DNA of 64,000 nucleotides from NCBI GenBank assembly GCA_002798295.1, contig NWQT01000027.1:124001-188000 (forward strand), written 5' to 3'. The stretch is from Lysobacteraceae bacterium NML07-0707. GTDB taxonomy: Bacteria; Pseudomonadota; Gammaproteobacteria; Xanthomonadales; Xanthomonadaceae. This document shows positions 53,401 through 62,097 of this stretch, piece after piece; the first letter of the stretch is position 1, and each line of letters opens with the position of its first letter. The notes beneath the pieces are model-generated. The model saw only the letters and a list, made by a program, of their open reading frames with translations. It ran no database searches and was not told the DNA's origin. A program made the position numbers and the translations under genes.

Positions 53401-54101
53401 ACGTTGACCGAAGCGGAGGATTCCACCGTTTCGGCAATGGTCTTGAAGCCCACCCAGCGCCCGGTAAAACGGCTCATGGCAAAGCCCAGCAGACCCATTT
53501 CCAGAATGTCCTGCACCCCGGCCGGGTTCAGCACCGGCATCATCGCGCTGACGAATTCATGCTCGGAGCCATGCGGCAGGGTGGAGCTGCGACAGGCATG
53601 ATCGTCGGCGGCCAGTGCCAGCACGCCGCCATGGCGCGAAGTGCCGGCGGCATTGGCATGCTTGAATACATCGCCGCAACGATCCACGCCTGGCCCCTTG
53701 CCGTACCACATGCCGAACACGCCATCGACCTTGGCGCCGCTGAACAGATTGGTTTGCTGGCTGCCCCAGACCATGGTGGCGCCCAGGTCTTCATTCAACC
53801 CCGGCTTGAAGCTCACCCGGTTTTTTTCCAGAAACTTCCTGGCGCGCCATAGCTCCAGGTCAAAGCCGCCCAGCGGCGAGCCGCGATAGCCGGAAATGAA
53901 GCCGGCGGTGTTGAGGCCAGCGGCGGCATCGCGCAGGCGTTGCATCATCGGCAGGCGCACCAGCGCCTGTACCCCGGAAAGATAGATGCGCCCCTCGGTA
54001 CGGGCGTATTTGTCCTCCAGGGTGTAATCGGGGTCGTTCAGTCCCTGGGTCAGGGCAAGCCCGGCAGAGGCGGGCGAGGAAAGTTCGGCGGTGCTGGTCA
54101 T
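50403..54101 (-). CDS. Indolepyruvate ferredoxin oxidoreductase family protein (fused, three-domain)
   Basis: A 1232-residue protein combining parts that are separate iorA/iorB subunits in archaea. The N-terminus carries the pyruvate/ketoisovalerate:ferredoxin oxidoreductase alpha-type domain (LSGVQALVRLPMMQR, ISGYRGSPLGGFD). A TPP-binding region follows (PHYCSGCPHNTSTQVPEGSR, GGEGVTWAGQAEF). Fe-S cysteines lie near 640-690 (CEGCGDC, NKDYSCVEGFCPSF), and the gamma domain begins about 735 (ILITGVGGTGVVTIGALLGM). It oxidises indolepyruvate or a similar 2-oxo acid to the acyl-CoA in aromatic amino-acid breakdown; the exact substrate is inference. It stands alone. Confidence 0.93.
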   Translation of the reverse strand: MTSTAELSSPASAGLALTQGLNDPDYTLEDKYARTEGRIYLSGVQALVRLPMMQRLRDAAAGLNTAGFISGYRGSPLGGFDLELWRARKFLEKNRVSFKPGLNEDLGATMVWGSQQTNLFSGAKVDGVFGMWYGKGPGVDRCGDVFKHANAAGTSRHGGVLALAADDHACRSSTLPHGSEHEFVSAMMPVLNPAGVQDILEMGLLGFAMSRFTGRWVGFKTIAETVESSASVNVNPLAQTIILPGDDDFEMPEGGLNIRWPDPPLEQEMRLHRYAVKAAQAFARVNRIDRVVMDSPAARLGIVTTGKSYLDVLQALEYLGLDEAACRDIGIRIYKVGMTWPLEPVGLRAFARGLEDILVVEEKHSFIESQMKELFYNFEGQRPSIVGKYDESGEWILPSTSELTPARIAHVIARRIQRFHQSEHISQVLAWMDAKEGELALPRANFPRVPHYCSGCPHNTSTQVPEGSRALAGIGCHYMVTWMNRDTDTFTHMGGEGVTWAGQAEFTETPHVFQNLGDGTYFHSGSLAIRQSVAAGVNITYKILYNDAVAMTGGQPVDGVLTVPQIAHQVLSEGVSTIVLLSDDIQKWSLQRYLFPKEVEFCDRRELEQVQKRLRKVKGVSVLIYEQTCATEKRRRRKRGKMPDPQKRVLINSLVCEGCGDCGKKSFCVSVLPKDTEFGRKRDIDQSNCNKDYSCVEGFCPSFVTVHGGQIRKGKKVNAAARLDNLPMPVQASDLSRPWNILITGVGGTGVVTIGALLGMAGHLEGKGATVLDQTGLAQKGGAVTTHIRIAQTPADIHAVRIAAGEADLVLGCDMVVVNDYWALSKVRAGRSQVVLNTYEAMPGSFTTRPDMQFPAADITAAVRTALGGREPLAVDATQLATALMGDAIAANLFMLGFAWQQGLVPLSFEALMRAIELNGAAVAMNKTAFAWGRLAAIDMPAVIEAAGIVRNAPTEAEKTPHALPLLAATANEGHESGLSPQEAPYQESELRHVPEHDNGAVTFLPLDDARLSRSLDEIIKRRKAFLTDYQDAAYAERYLRLVNKARQVEEQHAPGSTDLSEAVARYFFKLMAYKDEYEVARLYTSPEFRRQLEQKFEGDYRLHFHLAPPLFAKKNAKGELVKQEYGSWMMRVFGLLAKMKRLRGGPLDLFGRTAERRMERQLIADYESTLNTLLETLDGGNIDLATEIASIPEHIRGFGHVKEAHVEKARARQAELLKAWHNPLRIVQQAA

Positions 54102-54215
54102 GGCGATGGCTGTGACGGGCTGGCGGATGGAAGTCCCGGTTAACGGGAACCGGCAAGTATATAGTCAGCGAGTATTCACATTGTTGCAGCGCCGCAGGTT
54201 TGTTACCTTTGCGCG

Positions 54216-54848
54216 ATGAAACTTTTCAAGTTCCATGCCCTGGTTTTGGCTGGCAGCCTGCTGCTGTCTCCCTTGGTATTGCAGGCACAGACCCTACCCA
54301 CGCCGGCAGAGTTCTACTTTGACGAAGACCGCGCCGCGCAGCGTGAGCTGGACAACCAGCGCGGCGAGGGTGACGCCCTGGTCAGCCGTCTGCTGCGCAG
54401 CATCGAGCGTGATCCGCGTGCCTGGGGCGCGATGGCGCGTCTGGGCGATATCGCCCTGTCCAGTGGCCGGCAGGAAGTCGGCCGTGATCTTTATGCGCGC
54501 GCCATTGCCGGCGCCGGTGACCGTCACGGCCTCAGCCGCAGCTTGCGCTGGCATTACGGCTGGGCCTTGTATCGTGCAGGCGATGCGGAGGCCGCCCTGC
54601 AACAATGGGCGGAGCTGGCTTCTGCGGGCAGTATTCGCGGCCAATGGATGCCACCCACCCTGGCGCTGGTGCTGTGGAAGCTTGACCGCAAGCCAGAAGC
54701 CATCCAGTGGTATGCCGCTGCGGTGCGCACCGAGCCGGATCAGTGGACTTCGCCGACCGATTTGTCTGCCCTGCTGCCGCAGTGGCGGGCGGAAGAACAC
54801 GCCACATTGCTGGAAGTGCAGCGCGCCTGGGTCCAAAGCCTGCAATAA
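54216..54848 (+). CDS. Exported TPR-like protein
   Basis: A 210-residue protein with a signal peptide (VLAGSLLLSPLVLQAQ) and helical repeats of TPR type: PRAWGAMARLGDIALSSGRQ, LRWHYGWALYRAGDAEAALQ, and ALVLWKLDRKPEAIQWYAAA. TPR domains bind protein partners; the partner is unknown. It is followed after 54 bp by a lipoprotein gene, so the two may form an operon. Confidence 0.7.
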   Translation: MKLFKFHALVLAGSLLLSPLVLQAQTLPTPAEFYFDEDRAAQRELDNQRGEGDALVSRLLRSIERDPRAWGAMARLGDIALSSGRQEVGRDLYARAIAGAGDRHGLSRSLRWHYGWALYRAGDAEAALQQWAELASAGSIRGQWMPPTLALVLWKLDRKPEAIQWYAAAVRTEPDQWTSPTDLSALLPQWRAEEHATLLEVQRAWVQSLQ

Positions 54849-54902
54849 GGCTTGCGGCCGGTTACAGTACCGCTATGCCTTGGTCATCGCTGGGGGAGAA
54901 GC

Positions 54903-55442
54903 ATGAGTTACCAATCCGGGCTGCTGGTCGTTGTTTTGGGTTTGTTGAGTGCGTGCACAGGGCGGACGCCTGAAGCGGCGCCCATGGATGAGGCAACGGC
55001 GGCTATCAGCGAGCCCCCCATGCCTGTTCACGCTGTTGCGCAGCCACCTGCGCCCGGGGTGGATGATGGGCTTGGCCAAACCATTTGGCGTTTGCTGGAT
55101 GCGCATGATGGCAAGGGCGTGCGCATCACCGCCTTGCGCGCCAAGCCGGGCATTCCGCTGTCGCTGGTATTTGCCAATGGCCGGGTGCAGGTACGCAATA
55201 CCTGTAACCATATGGGGGGCGACTATCTTGTGGGAGCGGGGGGCGCGTTTGCCATTGACAAGCTTCAACGAACCGAAAGAATTTGCCCCGACAAAGCCGA
55301 AATGGCTGCCGAAGATGCCCTGTATGCGGTGTTGGAAAAGATCAGCAGCATCGAGCTTTCAAAAAATGGCAGCAGGCTGCAACTTGGCGATGAGGCCGGC
55401 AATATCCTGAGTTTTGAGGCGATACCCGTACCGCAGCGCTAA
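54903..55442 (+). CDS. META-domain lipoprotein (HslJ-like)
   Basis: A 179-residue protein. Its lipobox LLSAC places the lipidated Cys near residue 18. A Pro/Ala linker leads to a META-type domain: TIWRLLDAHDGKGVRI, LSLVFANGRVQVRNTCNHMGG (about 92-112), ERICPDKAEMAAEDALYAVL and GSRLQLGDEAG. META proteins include HslJ, linked to heat shock and novobiocin resistance. GGGGGAG at 54892-54898 supports the start. The stop is adjacent to the convergent phospholipase D gene. Confidence 0.82.
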   Translation: MSYQSGLLVVVLGLLSACTGRTPEAAPMDEATAAISEPPMPVHAVAQPPAPGVDDGLGQTIWRLLDAHDGKGVRITALRAKPGIPLSLVFANGRVQVRNTCNHMGGDYLVGAGGAFAIDKLQRTERICPDKAEMAAEDALYAVLEKISSIELSKNGSRLQLGDEAGNILSFEAIPVPQR

Positions 55443-57359
55443 TCACAAAATGGGCGCCAGGCCTGCGCCAAAGGCGGTAAGGAGGCGGGTGGCAAGCCAT
55501 TTGGGGCCGATGCGCACTTCCGGGAAGCTGCCGACTGAGCGATAGCAGCGGCGGAAGTCCGGGTGATACGGGTGCAGGGTGGTCGGGCACTCGGCGCTGG
55601 GCTGAAATTCCCAGCTCACCGCATAGCGGCGTGGCATCAGGTCGAACACCGGCAGGTGTTCGGAAACTTTCAGTAGCGAATAGCCCACGCCCGGCAGAAT
55701 CGGGAATTTTTCGTGCGGGGCAATCGTCCAGGAATTGGCGGGCGACACATCGCGGTGAATGCTTTGGGCAAGCCGCTGGGCAAAGGCCGCATCGCGGATG
55801 ATGACGGCGCTTTCGGTGTTGTAATGGTCGCCGCGCGGGTCGAAGTTGTGGGTGCCGATTACCGCAGTTTGACCGTCCACGACCAATGACTTGGCATGCA
55901 GGCCGACCCGTAGCCCGGCGTGCTTGAGGGTGGCCATGGCACCGCTGGAGCCGCGCCAGAAATGCTGGCGCGCTTGGCGGATTTCGTGCGCGCTGGGGGG
56001 GCGGGCATCGACCGGCACTTGTTCTGCTGTTGCCGGGGAGAAGTGCGTTTGCAGGCCAAATGGCGGCAACCAGGGCGATTCGGGAAACACGCCGGTGGCA
56101 TCCAGGTCAATCGGGGCGTCTTCGGGGAAAGGCTTGTACTCGTAAATCTCGAAGCCGAAGCGGCGCAGATAGCGGCGTTTGTATTTGTGCGAAAGCGCAT
56201 ACACCATGAACGCATCGGTGGCGGCCAGGCTGTTGGTGGAAACAATGACGCGCGGGCGCGCTTCACGCTGGCGCAGCCGGGTGAACAGTTTTTGTGCCGG
56301 GGCTGAAAACACCAGATACGGGGTTTGCATCAGCAATTCTTGCTGTGTGGATGCCATCAGCTGATGCAGGGCGCCGGTGGCGGGGGCGACGTCTGCAAAG
56401 CGGCTGTGCGCATCGCGCTGGTGCTTTTCCGGCAAGTCGGCCACGAATTGTGCTTCTTCGACGATTTGGCTTGGCGCAATCAGGCGTTGCTGCAACACAT
56501 CCAGGTCATTGGCTGCAGCCTGCATCAGTCGCGCGCGCTCGGGATGTTGATAGGCGTGGCGCGGCAGCTCCGGCACGCCTTCGCGGCGCAGCAGCTTGGC
56601 GACATCGCGTAGCTCGGCCACCGGCACGCTGCGTTCGGCAGCCCAGAAGGCTTCAAAGTTTTCCTGCATCTGTGCAACCGCAGGGCCACTCAGCAGCAGG
56701 TCGCGGTCACGATAGTTGTAGCCCGAATCCCAGTCGAAATAATCGTCCTGATAATTGCGCCCGCCGGTAAGCCCGAGTTTGCCGTCTATCAGCAGCAGTT
56801 TGTTGTGCATGCGCTGGTTCAGGCGACGAAAGCAACATAGCGTGCCGCTGGCGTAGTCACTCCAGCTCATATAGCCGCGGCCAAATACCGGGTTGTAGAG
56901 TTTGAGTTGCAGATGGCCATGCACGCCTGCCAGCGCGGCCAAGGTTCGGGTGGATTTCATCGCCATCAGTTGGTCGATGAGAATCCGCACCCGCACCCCG
57001 CGCCTGGCCGCGCCAACCAGCTCGCGCAGGATCAGCCGGGCAGAATCGTCCTCGTCAAAGATGAAGGTTTGCAGGTCGATTTGCTGCCGGGCGGCGCGAA
57101 TCATGTGGATGCGCACCAGCAGCGCGTCCTGACCCTCATCCAGCATCAGTGCGCGATGTTGCTGCGGGGTATCGCTTTGCACTTGCGCCAGCAGCGGCGA
57201 GGGATGCGCGCACTTGTCCTCACGCACGCACTCAACCTCGGTGGGCTGCTCGGCGGCAATCACCCGTGCAGCTTCAGCCTTGAGCACAGGCGATACGCTG
57301 GTGCAGGCGGTGGCGGCCAGCAACAGGCCAGTCAGCAGTAAGTGGCGCAACAAGTTCAT
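55443..57359 (-). CDS. Phospholipase D family lipoprotein
   Basis: A 638-residue protein with a signal and lipobox LAATAC near residue 19. Two HKD motifs are present: HNKLLLIDGKLGLTGGRNYQ (about 194) and HAKSLVVDGQTAVIGTHNFD (about 495), as in PLD-type transferases. Cardiolipin synthases have two similar sites but no lipid anchor. The long spacing suggests an envelope phospholipid-remodelling enzyme. The ATGA overlap with the YceI-type gene upstream links the two translationally. Substrate unknown. Confidence 0.88.
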   Translation of the reverse strand: MNLLRHLLLTGLLLAATACTSVSPVLKAEAARVIAAEQPTEVECVREDKCAHPSPLLAQVQSDTPQQHRALMLDEGQDALLVRIHMIRAARQQIDLQTFIFDEDDSARLILRELVGAARRGVRVRILIDQLMAMKSTRTLAALAGVHGHLQLKLYNPVFGRGYMSWSDYASGTLCCFRRLNQRMHNKLLLIDGKLGLTGGRNYQDDYFDWDSGYNYRDRDLLLSGPAVAQMQENFEAFWAAERSVPVAELRDVAKLLRREGVPELPRHAYQHPERARLMQAAANDLDVLQQRLIAPSQIVEEAQFVADLPEKHQRDAHSRFADVAPATGALHQLMASTQQELLMQTPYLVFSAPAQKLFTRLRQREARPRVIVSTNSLAATDAFMVYALSHKYKRRYLRRFGFEIYEYKPFPEDAPIDLDATGVFPESPWLPPFGLQTHFSPATAEQVPVDARPPSAHEIRQARQHFWRGSSGAMATLKHAGLRVGLHAKSLVVDGQTAVIGTHNFDPRGDHYNTESAVIIRDAAFAQRLAQSIHRDVSPANSWTIAPHEKFPILPGVGYSLLKVSEHLPVFDLMPRRYAVSWEFQPSAECPTTLHPYHPDFRRCYRSVGSFPEVRIGPKWLATRLLTAFGAGLAPIL

Positions 57360-57928
57360 GGGGTGGGGTGAGCCAGTAAAAGCAGGCGAAAGCGTACTTC
57401 ATCACCGACCGCCCAGCGTAGCGAGCGCATGCCGTAAGCGCTGCGCGAAAGCTGGCCACTGACTTCGACCGGACATTGCAGGAAGGGGCTGCTGCAATGG
57501 CTGGCTTTCAGATACATCCGCTCACGCCGGGAAATGCCGCGCAAGTTCAGCTCGCCATGAAAGGCGCCGCCCTGTTGCAGGCGGGCAGGCCAAAAAGGCT
57601 CGGAAACAAAATGGATTTTTGGATGACGCTGGCTGTCGAAAAAATGCGCGCCGCGCAGCAGCCGGGTATAGCGGCTGTGGCGGGGCACTTCGGTCTGGTC
57701 AGCGGCAAATGTCATCTTCACTTGCCAATAGCCGTCCGGGCGCATCACCACTTCGCCCTGCATTGTGGCAAACCTGCCGGTGACACGGCTGCCGCTGTGC
57801 AGGTCGATATCGAACACGGCGCTTGAGCTTGATGGGTCAATATGCAGTTGCTGTGCCGGACAGGCCAGCGGCAGCAACAGCGCCAGAGCGGCCGCCATGA
57901 TGAGATGCTGCCTGGGCTCAGGGGACAT
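57356..57928 (-). CDS. YceI-family periplasmic protein
   Basis: A 190-residue protein with a signal-like hydrophobic segment (IMAAALALLLPLACPAQQ). The YceI lipocalin-like fold follows: SSSAVFDIDLHSGSRVTGRF, YWQVKMTFAADQTEVP, HPKIHFVSEPFWPA and HGELNLRGISRRERM. YceI proteins bind polyisoprenoid lipids such as quinones. The start at 57928 overlaps the SixA gene by 11 nt; a Met ten codons later (57898) is an alternative. It overlaps the phospholipase D gene by 4 bp. Confidence 0.8.
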   Translation of the reverse strand: MSPEPRQHLIMAAALALLLPLACPAQQLHIDPSSSSAVFDIDLHSGSRVTGRFATMQGEVVMRPDGYWQVKMTFAADQTEVPRHSRYTRLLRGAHFFDSQRHPKIHFVSEPFWPARLQQGGAFHGELNLRGISRRERMYLKASHCSSPFLQCPVEVSGQLSRSAYGMRSLRWAVGDEVRFRLLLLAHPTP

Positions 57929-58424
57929 GAAAGCCGGTGATGGTGGCGCTGCCGGGGGCAAGCAGTGGCATGTTTTCATTCAGTCGCAGTACCGCCGCTG
58001 CGGCGGTGGGCATGCCCTGCCAGCGCAGCGTGCCGGTATCGCTCAGATGCACCAGCAGATACTCAAGTCCGGGGTTATGGGCAATCACTGCCAGGCTGCG
58101 GGCAGTGGGCTGGGCCTGCACGGCATCTTCAATGGCGGCCAGCAACATGCCCAGGGTGGCCTCATAAAGGCGCGGCTCGAAATGCGCCGCAGGCAGCGAC
58201 CAGCCGCCTGCTTGCAGGCCATCCAGGGTTTGCCGGGTACGCCGCGCCGGGGAGGTCAGCACAATATCCGCCTGCCATGCCTGTTGTTGCAACCATTGGC
58301 CGGTCGATCGGGCTTCGCTGATGCCCGGTGTGGACAGTTCGCGGTCGAAGTCCGCCTGCCCCACAGTGGCCGTCAGGGCGTGGGCATGGCGAATCAGGAT
58401 CAGGTGCTGCAAGGAAAAGTGCAT
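57918..58424 (-). CDS. SixA-like histidine phosphatase
   Basis: A 168-residue protein of the histidine phosphatase superfamily. The catalytic RHG-type motif is LILIRHAHA near residue 12, with Arg in LTSPARRTRQTLDGL and the second His in VIAHNPGLEYLLVHL (about 121-135). SixA in E. coli removes phosphate from histidine phosphotransfer domains such as that of ArcB. It starts a three-gene overlapped block (SixA-YceI-PLD). Start MHFSLQHL has AGGGAA upstream. Confidence 0.83.
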   Translation of the reverse strand: MHFSLQHLILIRHAHALTATVGQADFDRELSTPGISEARSTGQWLQQQAWQADIVLTSPARRTRQTLDGLQAGGWSLPAAHFEPRLYEATLGMLLAAIEDAVQAQPTARSLAVIAHNPGLEYLLVHLSDTGTLRWQGMPTAAAAVLRLNENMPLLAPGSATITGFHVP

Positions 58425-58452
58425 CGGGGTTCCCTGAAGTGATGTTGGCGAC

Positions 58453-59085
58453 TCAATGGTCTGCATACAGCCAGCGCAACAGCGGCAGCCAGTCTTGCTG
58501 ATGCTGGCGCACGGCGCTGGACTGATAGTCAAACAGGCTGCGACCGAGCCCGGTCAGTAGCACATAGGACTGGCTATCACGCAGCTCTGCTGCCAATGGC
58601 AGCCCCCAATCCTGCAACAGGCTGATCGCTTCCTGCGAGGTGCGCGTCCAGGGCTTGAGCTTGTTGCCCACCAGCGTCAATGCCAGTTTGCCTTTTTTCA
58701 CCCTGGAGTGTGCCGACAGTTCGCTGATGAACGGCACGGTGGCTTCGATATCCAGTGCCGAGGGCGCAATCGGAATCAGCAGTGCATCGGCATGGTCGAG
58801 AAATTTCTCCAAGTCTTTCAGCATCGCACCGGCGCGGCCATCAATGAAGATGCGTTCGGCATCGTCGGGAATGCGTTTGTGCCAGTTTTTGCGTGTGCCA
58901 TCCACCGGCAGTACCGCAGAAGCCATATCGCTGCGGCGCTCGGCCCAACGGCGCGCCGAGCCTTGCGGGTCGGCATCCACCAGCACGGTGGCATGGCCTT
59001 CGATGGCGGCGTGTGCCGCCAGCTGGGTGGCGATGGTGGTTTTGCCCACCCCGCCCTTGGGGCTGGCCACCAGAATGGTTTTCAT
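58453..59085 (-). CDS. ParA-like ATPase
   Basis: A 210-residue ParA/MinD-type ATPase. The deviant Walker A is KGGVGKTT (about 9-16) and VLVDADPQGSARRWAERR (about 35-52) carries the A' motif. The switch region IFIDGRAGAM differs from the usual D-x-P-P. It is short and has no N-terminal helix-turn-helix. No ParB or centromere site is nearby, so plasmid-type partition is unlikely; positioning of an envelope or signalling cluster is possible (inference). GGAGA supports the start at 59085. It is divergent from a Ycf46-like AAA gene. Confidence 0.85.
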   Translation of the reverse strand: MKTILVASPKGGVGKTTIATQLAAHAAIEGHATVLVDADPQGSARRWAERRSDMASAVLPVDGTRKNWHKRIPDDAERIFIDGRAGAMLKDLEKFLDHADALLIPIAPSALDIEATVPFISELSAHSRVKKGKLALTLVGNKLKPWTRTSQEAISLLQDWGLPLAAELRDSQSYVLLTGLGRSLFDYQSSAVRQHQQDWLPLLRWLYADH

Positions 59086-59157
59086 CGGGCATCTCCTGTA
59101 GCGCACTGCCAAGCCTATCACCTGCTATCTTGCGCACGCTTGCGGAGAATTGAGTCA

Positions 59158-60642
59158 ATGAGCGAATTGCAGGACCTGGTGGCGCTGATTCGCGCCAATA
59201 CCCCGTTGATCGTGATTGAAACCCCGGACGAATCCCGTTTGGTGGCGATGTTCCGGCAGTCGCTCATGTATGTTTGGCGGGCATTGTGGCGCTGGTCGAT
59301 TACCGAAGGCCTGCGCCGTATCGACATGGACAGGGAAGACCCCAGCGAAGTGGCTCCGGATGCTTCCAATACCTTGCAGGCGATCCGCAATGCCGAGCAG
59401 CGTGGCGTATATCTGCTGCTGGACTTTCATCCCTATCTGCAATATGCCGCCACCCAGCGCATGCTGCGCGACATCATCCAGCGGCGCGAGTGCGAGCCGC
59501 ATGTCATCGTGATGATTGGCAGCAAAATTGTTTTGCCCGAGGAGCTGGAAGCCTTGGCGACGCGCTTCACGCCACGCCTGCCCGATGCCAACGCGCTTTT
59601 GAAACTGGTGCGTGAAGAAGCCCTGGATTATGCCCGCGAGCATGGCGGTCGCCGGGTGGAAGCCTGCCGCGAGGCCGTTCAGCAAATCGTGCGCAATTTG
59701 CAGGGGCTATCTGAAACCGATGCCCGGCGTATTGCCCGGCAGCTGATTTTCCGGGACGGCTTGCTGGGCATGGATGACCTGCCGCAGCTTGCCCGGCTGA
59801 AATTCGAGCTGCTCAACAACAGCGGCCATCTGCATTACGAATACGACACGGCCAGGTTTTCCGATGTGGCGGGCGCGGCGCGCCTGAAACGCTGGGTGGC
59901 ACAGCGCCGCCGCGTATTTGTCGAAGGTGATGCGCCGCCGGGGCTTTCCCCGCCCAAGGGGATATTGCTGCTGGGGGTGCAGGGCTGCGGCAAATCCATG
60001 CTGGCCAAGGCCATTGCAGGTGGCCTGGGCGTGCCATTGCTGCGGCTGGATTTTGGCACGCTGTACGACAAATACCACGGGGAAACCGAGAAAAACCTGC
60101 GGCAGGCACTGGCTTCTACCGAACAGCTGGCGCCTTGCGTGCTGTGGATTGATGAAATCGAAAAAGCCCTGTCCGGCAGCGCTGATAGTGATGGCGGCCT
60201 TTCCCGGCGCGTGCTCGGCTATCTCCTGACCTGGATGGCCGAACGCAAGTCGCGGGTATTTCTGGTGGCAACCGCCAACCAGATTGACGCCTTGCCTGCG
60301 GAGCTGCTTCGCAAGGGGCGATTTGACGAAATTTTCTTTGTTGACCTGCCGGATGCGGCGACCCGCGAAGAGCTGTTTCGTCTGCATCTGGCACAGCGCC
60401 AACTGGATCCGGCGCAGTTTGATATCGCCATGCTGGCGCGCGCCAGCGAAGGCTTTTCCGGCGCCGAAGTGGAGCAAGTGGTCGTTGCCGCACTGTATGC
60501 CAGCCATGACGGCGAACACCCGGTTTCCGACTTCATCCTGTTGCAGGAAATCCGCGCCACCCGACCGCTTTCGGTATTGATGCGCGAGCAGGTGGAAAGT
60601 CTGCGTGCCTGGGCGGCCGAACGGACAGTGCCGGCCAATTGA
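59158..60642 (+). CDS. AAA+ ATPase of the Ycf46 family
   Basis: A 494-residue protein. The N-terminal half is the Ycf46-type domain (SELQDLVALIRANTPLIVIE, GVYLLLDFHPYL, GSKIVLPEELEAL). The AAA+ module follows: FSDVAGAARLKRWVAQRR, Walker A LLGVQGCGKSMLAKAIAGG (about 280), Walker B VLWIDEIEKALSGS (about 330) and LATANQIDALPAELLRKGRFDE. Ycf46 proteins are chloroplast/cyanobacterial-named relatives of FtsH-type AAA domains without protease; function unknown. The first Met with a GGAG ribosome site is at 59158. The neighbouring MFS gene follows after 36 bp. Confidence 0.88.
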   Translation: MSELQDLVALIRANTPLIVIETPDESRLVAMFRQSLMYVWRALWRWSITEGLRRIDMDREDPSEVAPDASNTLQAIRNAEQRGVYLLLDFHPYLQYAATQRMLRDIIQRRECEPHVIVMIGSKIVLPEELEALATRFTPRLPDANALLKLVREEALDYAREHGGRRVEACREAVQQIVRNLQGLSETDARRIARQLIFRDGLLGMDDLPQLARLKFELLNNSGHLHYEYDTARFSDVAGAARLKRWVAQRRRVFVEGDAPPGLSPPKGILLLGVQGCGKSMLAKAIAGGLGVPLLRLDFGTLYDKYHGETEKNLRQALASTEQLAPCVLWIDEIEKALSGSADSDGGLSRRVLGYLLTWMAERKSRVFLVATANQIDALPAELLRKGRFDEIFFVDLPDAATREELFRLHLAQRQLDPAQFDIAMLARASEGFSGAEVEQVVVAALYASHDGEHPVSDFILLQEIRATRPLSVLMREQVESLRAWAAERTVPAN

Positions 60643-60678
60643 AGGCAAAATAGCCGCCCCCATCGAAGCTCTTGTCAC

Positions 60679-61941
60679 ATGACCGATACCGCTATCAAGC
60701 CGGTACGCCGCGCTGCAGTCGCTTTCATTTTCATCACGGTACTGATGGATGTACTGGCCATCGGCCTGATTGTCCCGGTGCTACCGCAGCTGGTTGCCGA
60801 ATTCGTGGGCGGCGACACCTCGGTTGCCGCACGTTGGGTCGGCACTTTCGGCATGATATTTGCCATCATCCAGTTTTTTTCTGCCCCCTTGCTGGGCGCG
60901 CTGTCCGACCGTTTCGGCCGTCGCCGGGTGATTCTGATTTCCTGCCTGGGGCTTGGGCTGGATTTCATCCTGATGGCTCTGGCGCCCAGTCTTGCCTGGC
61001 TGCTGGTGGCGCGTATTATCTCGGCGGTGGCCTCGGCCAGCTTCAGCACGGCCAATGCCTATATCGCCGACGTTACTCCGCCGGAAAAGCGCGCCGGCGC
61101 GTTCGGCATCACCGGCATGGCCTTTGGCCTTGGCTTTGTCATCGGGCCGATGATGGGGGGCTGGCTGGGGCATTATGACTTGCGCTGGCCGTTCTGGGGG
61201 GCGGCGATTCTGGCGCTGCTGAACTTCTGCTACGGGCTTTGGGTATTGCCCGAATCGCTGCCGCCCGAGCGTCGCAGTGCGCGTTTTTCCTGGCGGCAGG
61301 CCAATCCGGTGGGCTCCTTGTCGCTACTTGGACAATACCCGCGGCTGTGGGGGCTGGTGGCGGTGATTCTGATTTCGCATACCGCGCACTATGTCTATCC
61401 AAGTATTTTCGTGTTGTACGCCGATTACCGCTATGGCTGGGGGCCGATGCTGGTGGGGCAAGTGCTGGCGGTCGTCGGCATCTGCTCGGCCTTGGTGCAA
61501 GGCGGACTGGTGCGCAAGGTGACGCCGAAGATAGGCGAGCATAATGCGCTGGTTCTGGGGCTTGTGTGTGGTGCCGTCGGCTTTCTGGGCTATGGCCTGG
61601 CGCCTGTGGGCTGGATATTCATGGCGGTGATTCCGCTGATGGCACTTTGGGGATTTGGTGGCCCTGCAGCGCAGTCGCTTATTACCCGCGAAGTCGGGGC
61701 TGATGTGCAGGGGCGTATCCAGGGTGCGATGGTGAGCCTTATTGGGCTTACCGGCGTGATTGGTCCCAAACTTTATACCGAAGCCTTTGCCCGCTTTATC
61801 GGCCCGGATGCAGTGTTGGAGCTACCCGGCATGCCGTGGTTTATCGCCAGTTTTCTGCTGGTACTGGCACTTAGTGTCACTCTTTGGCAAAGGCCAAGGC
61901 TGCGTCAGATTGTGTTGCGCAGTTCAGCATCGCAATCGTGA
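60679..61941 (+). CDS. MFS transporter, TetA/TCR-like
   Basis: A 420-residue drug:H+ antiporter-type protein with 12 helices. Motif A is GALSDRFGRRRVILIS (about 74-89), and motif C-type GLGFVIGPMMGGWLG (about 151-165) marks it as an antiporter. The N-terminus (TVLMDVLAIGLIVPVLPQLV) is typical of the TetA/TCR branch. Real drug specificity cannot be judged from sequence. It may be co-transcribed with the Ycf46-like gene. Confidence 0.88.
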   Translation: MTDTAIKPVRRAAVAFIFITVLMDVLAIGLIVPVLPQLVAEFVGGDTSVAARWVGTFGMIFAIIQFFSAPLLGALSDRFGRRRVILISCLGLGLDFILMALAPSLAWLLVARIISAVASASFSTANAYIADVTPPEKRAGAFGITGMAFGLGFVIGPMMGGWLGHYDLRWPFWGAAILALLNFCYGLWVLPESLPPERRSARFSWRQANPVGSLSLLGQYPRLWGLVAVILISHTAHYVYPSIFVLYADYRYGWGPMLVGQVLAVVGICSALVQGGLVRKVTPKIGEHNALVLGLVCGAVGFLGYGLAPVGWIFMAVIPLMALWGFGGPAAQSLITREVGADVQGRIQGAMVSLIGLTGVIGPKLYTEAFARFIGPDAVLELPGMPWFIASFLLVLALSVTLWQRPRLRQIVLRSSASQS

Positions 61942-62097
61942 TGCGAGGAAATTAATTGGATCCAGATGAGGGCATATTTCTGTGTATCCCTATTCAGCGA
62001 CTTTGGTTCTTGTTGTCTGCATAATCCGGTGCTCATAGTTTCAAATTGAACCAAGTGATACTTCCTTCCAAGTCCAAAGGATTTCTTATGAACCTTC

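Noticed and set aside
51399-53852. A long rightward open frame (817 codons) opposite the oxidoreductase gene
   Set aside because: It is antisense to a strongly conserved enzyme gene, has no recognisable domain and arises from the high-GC codon pattern.
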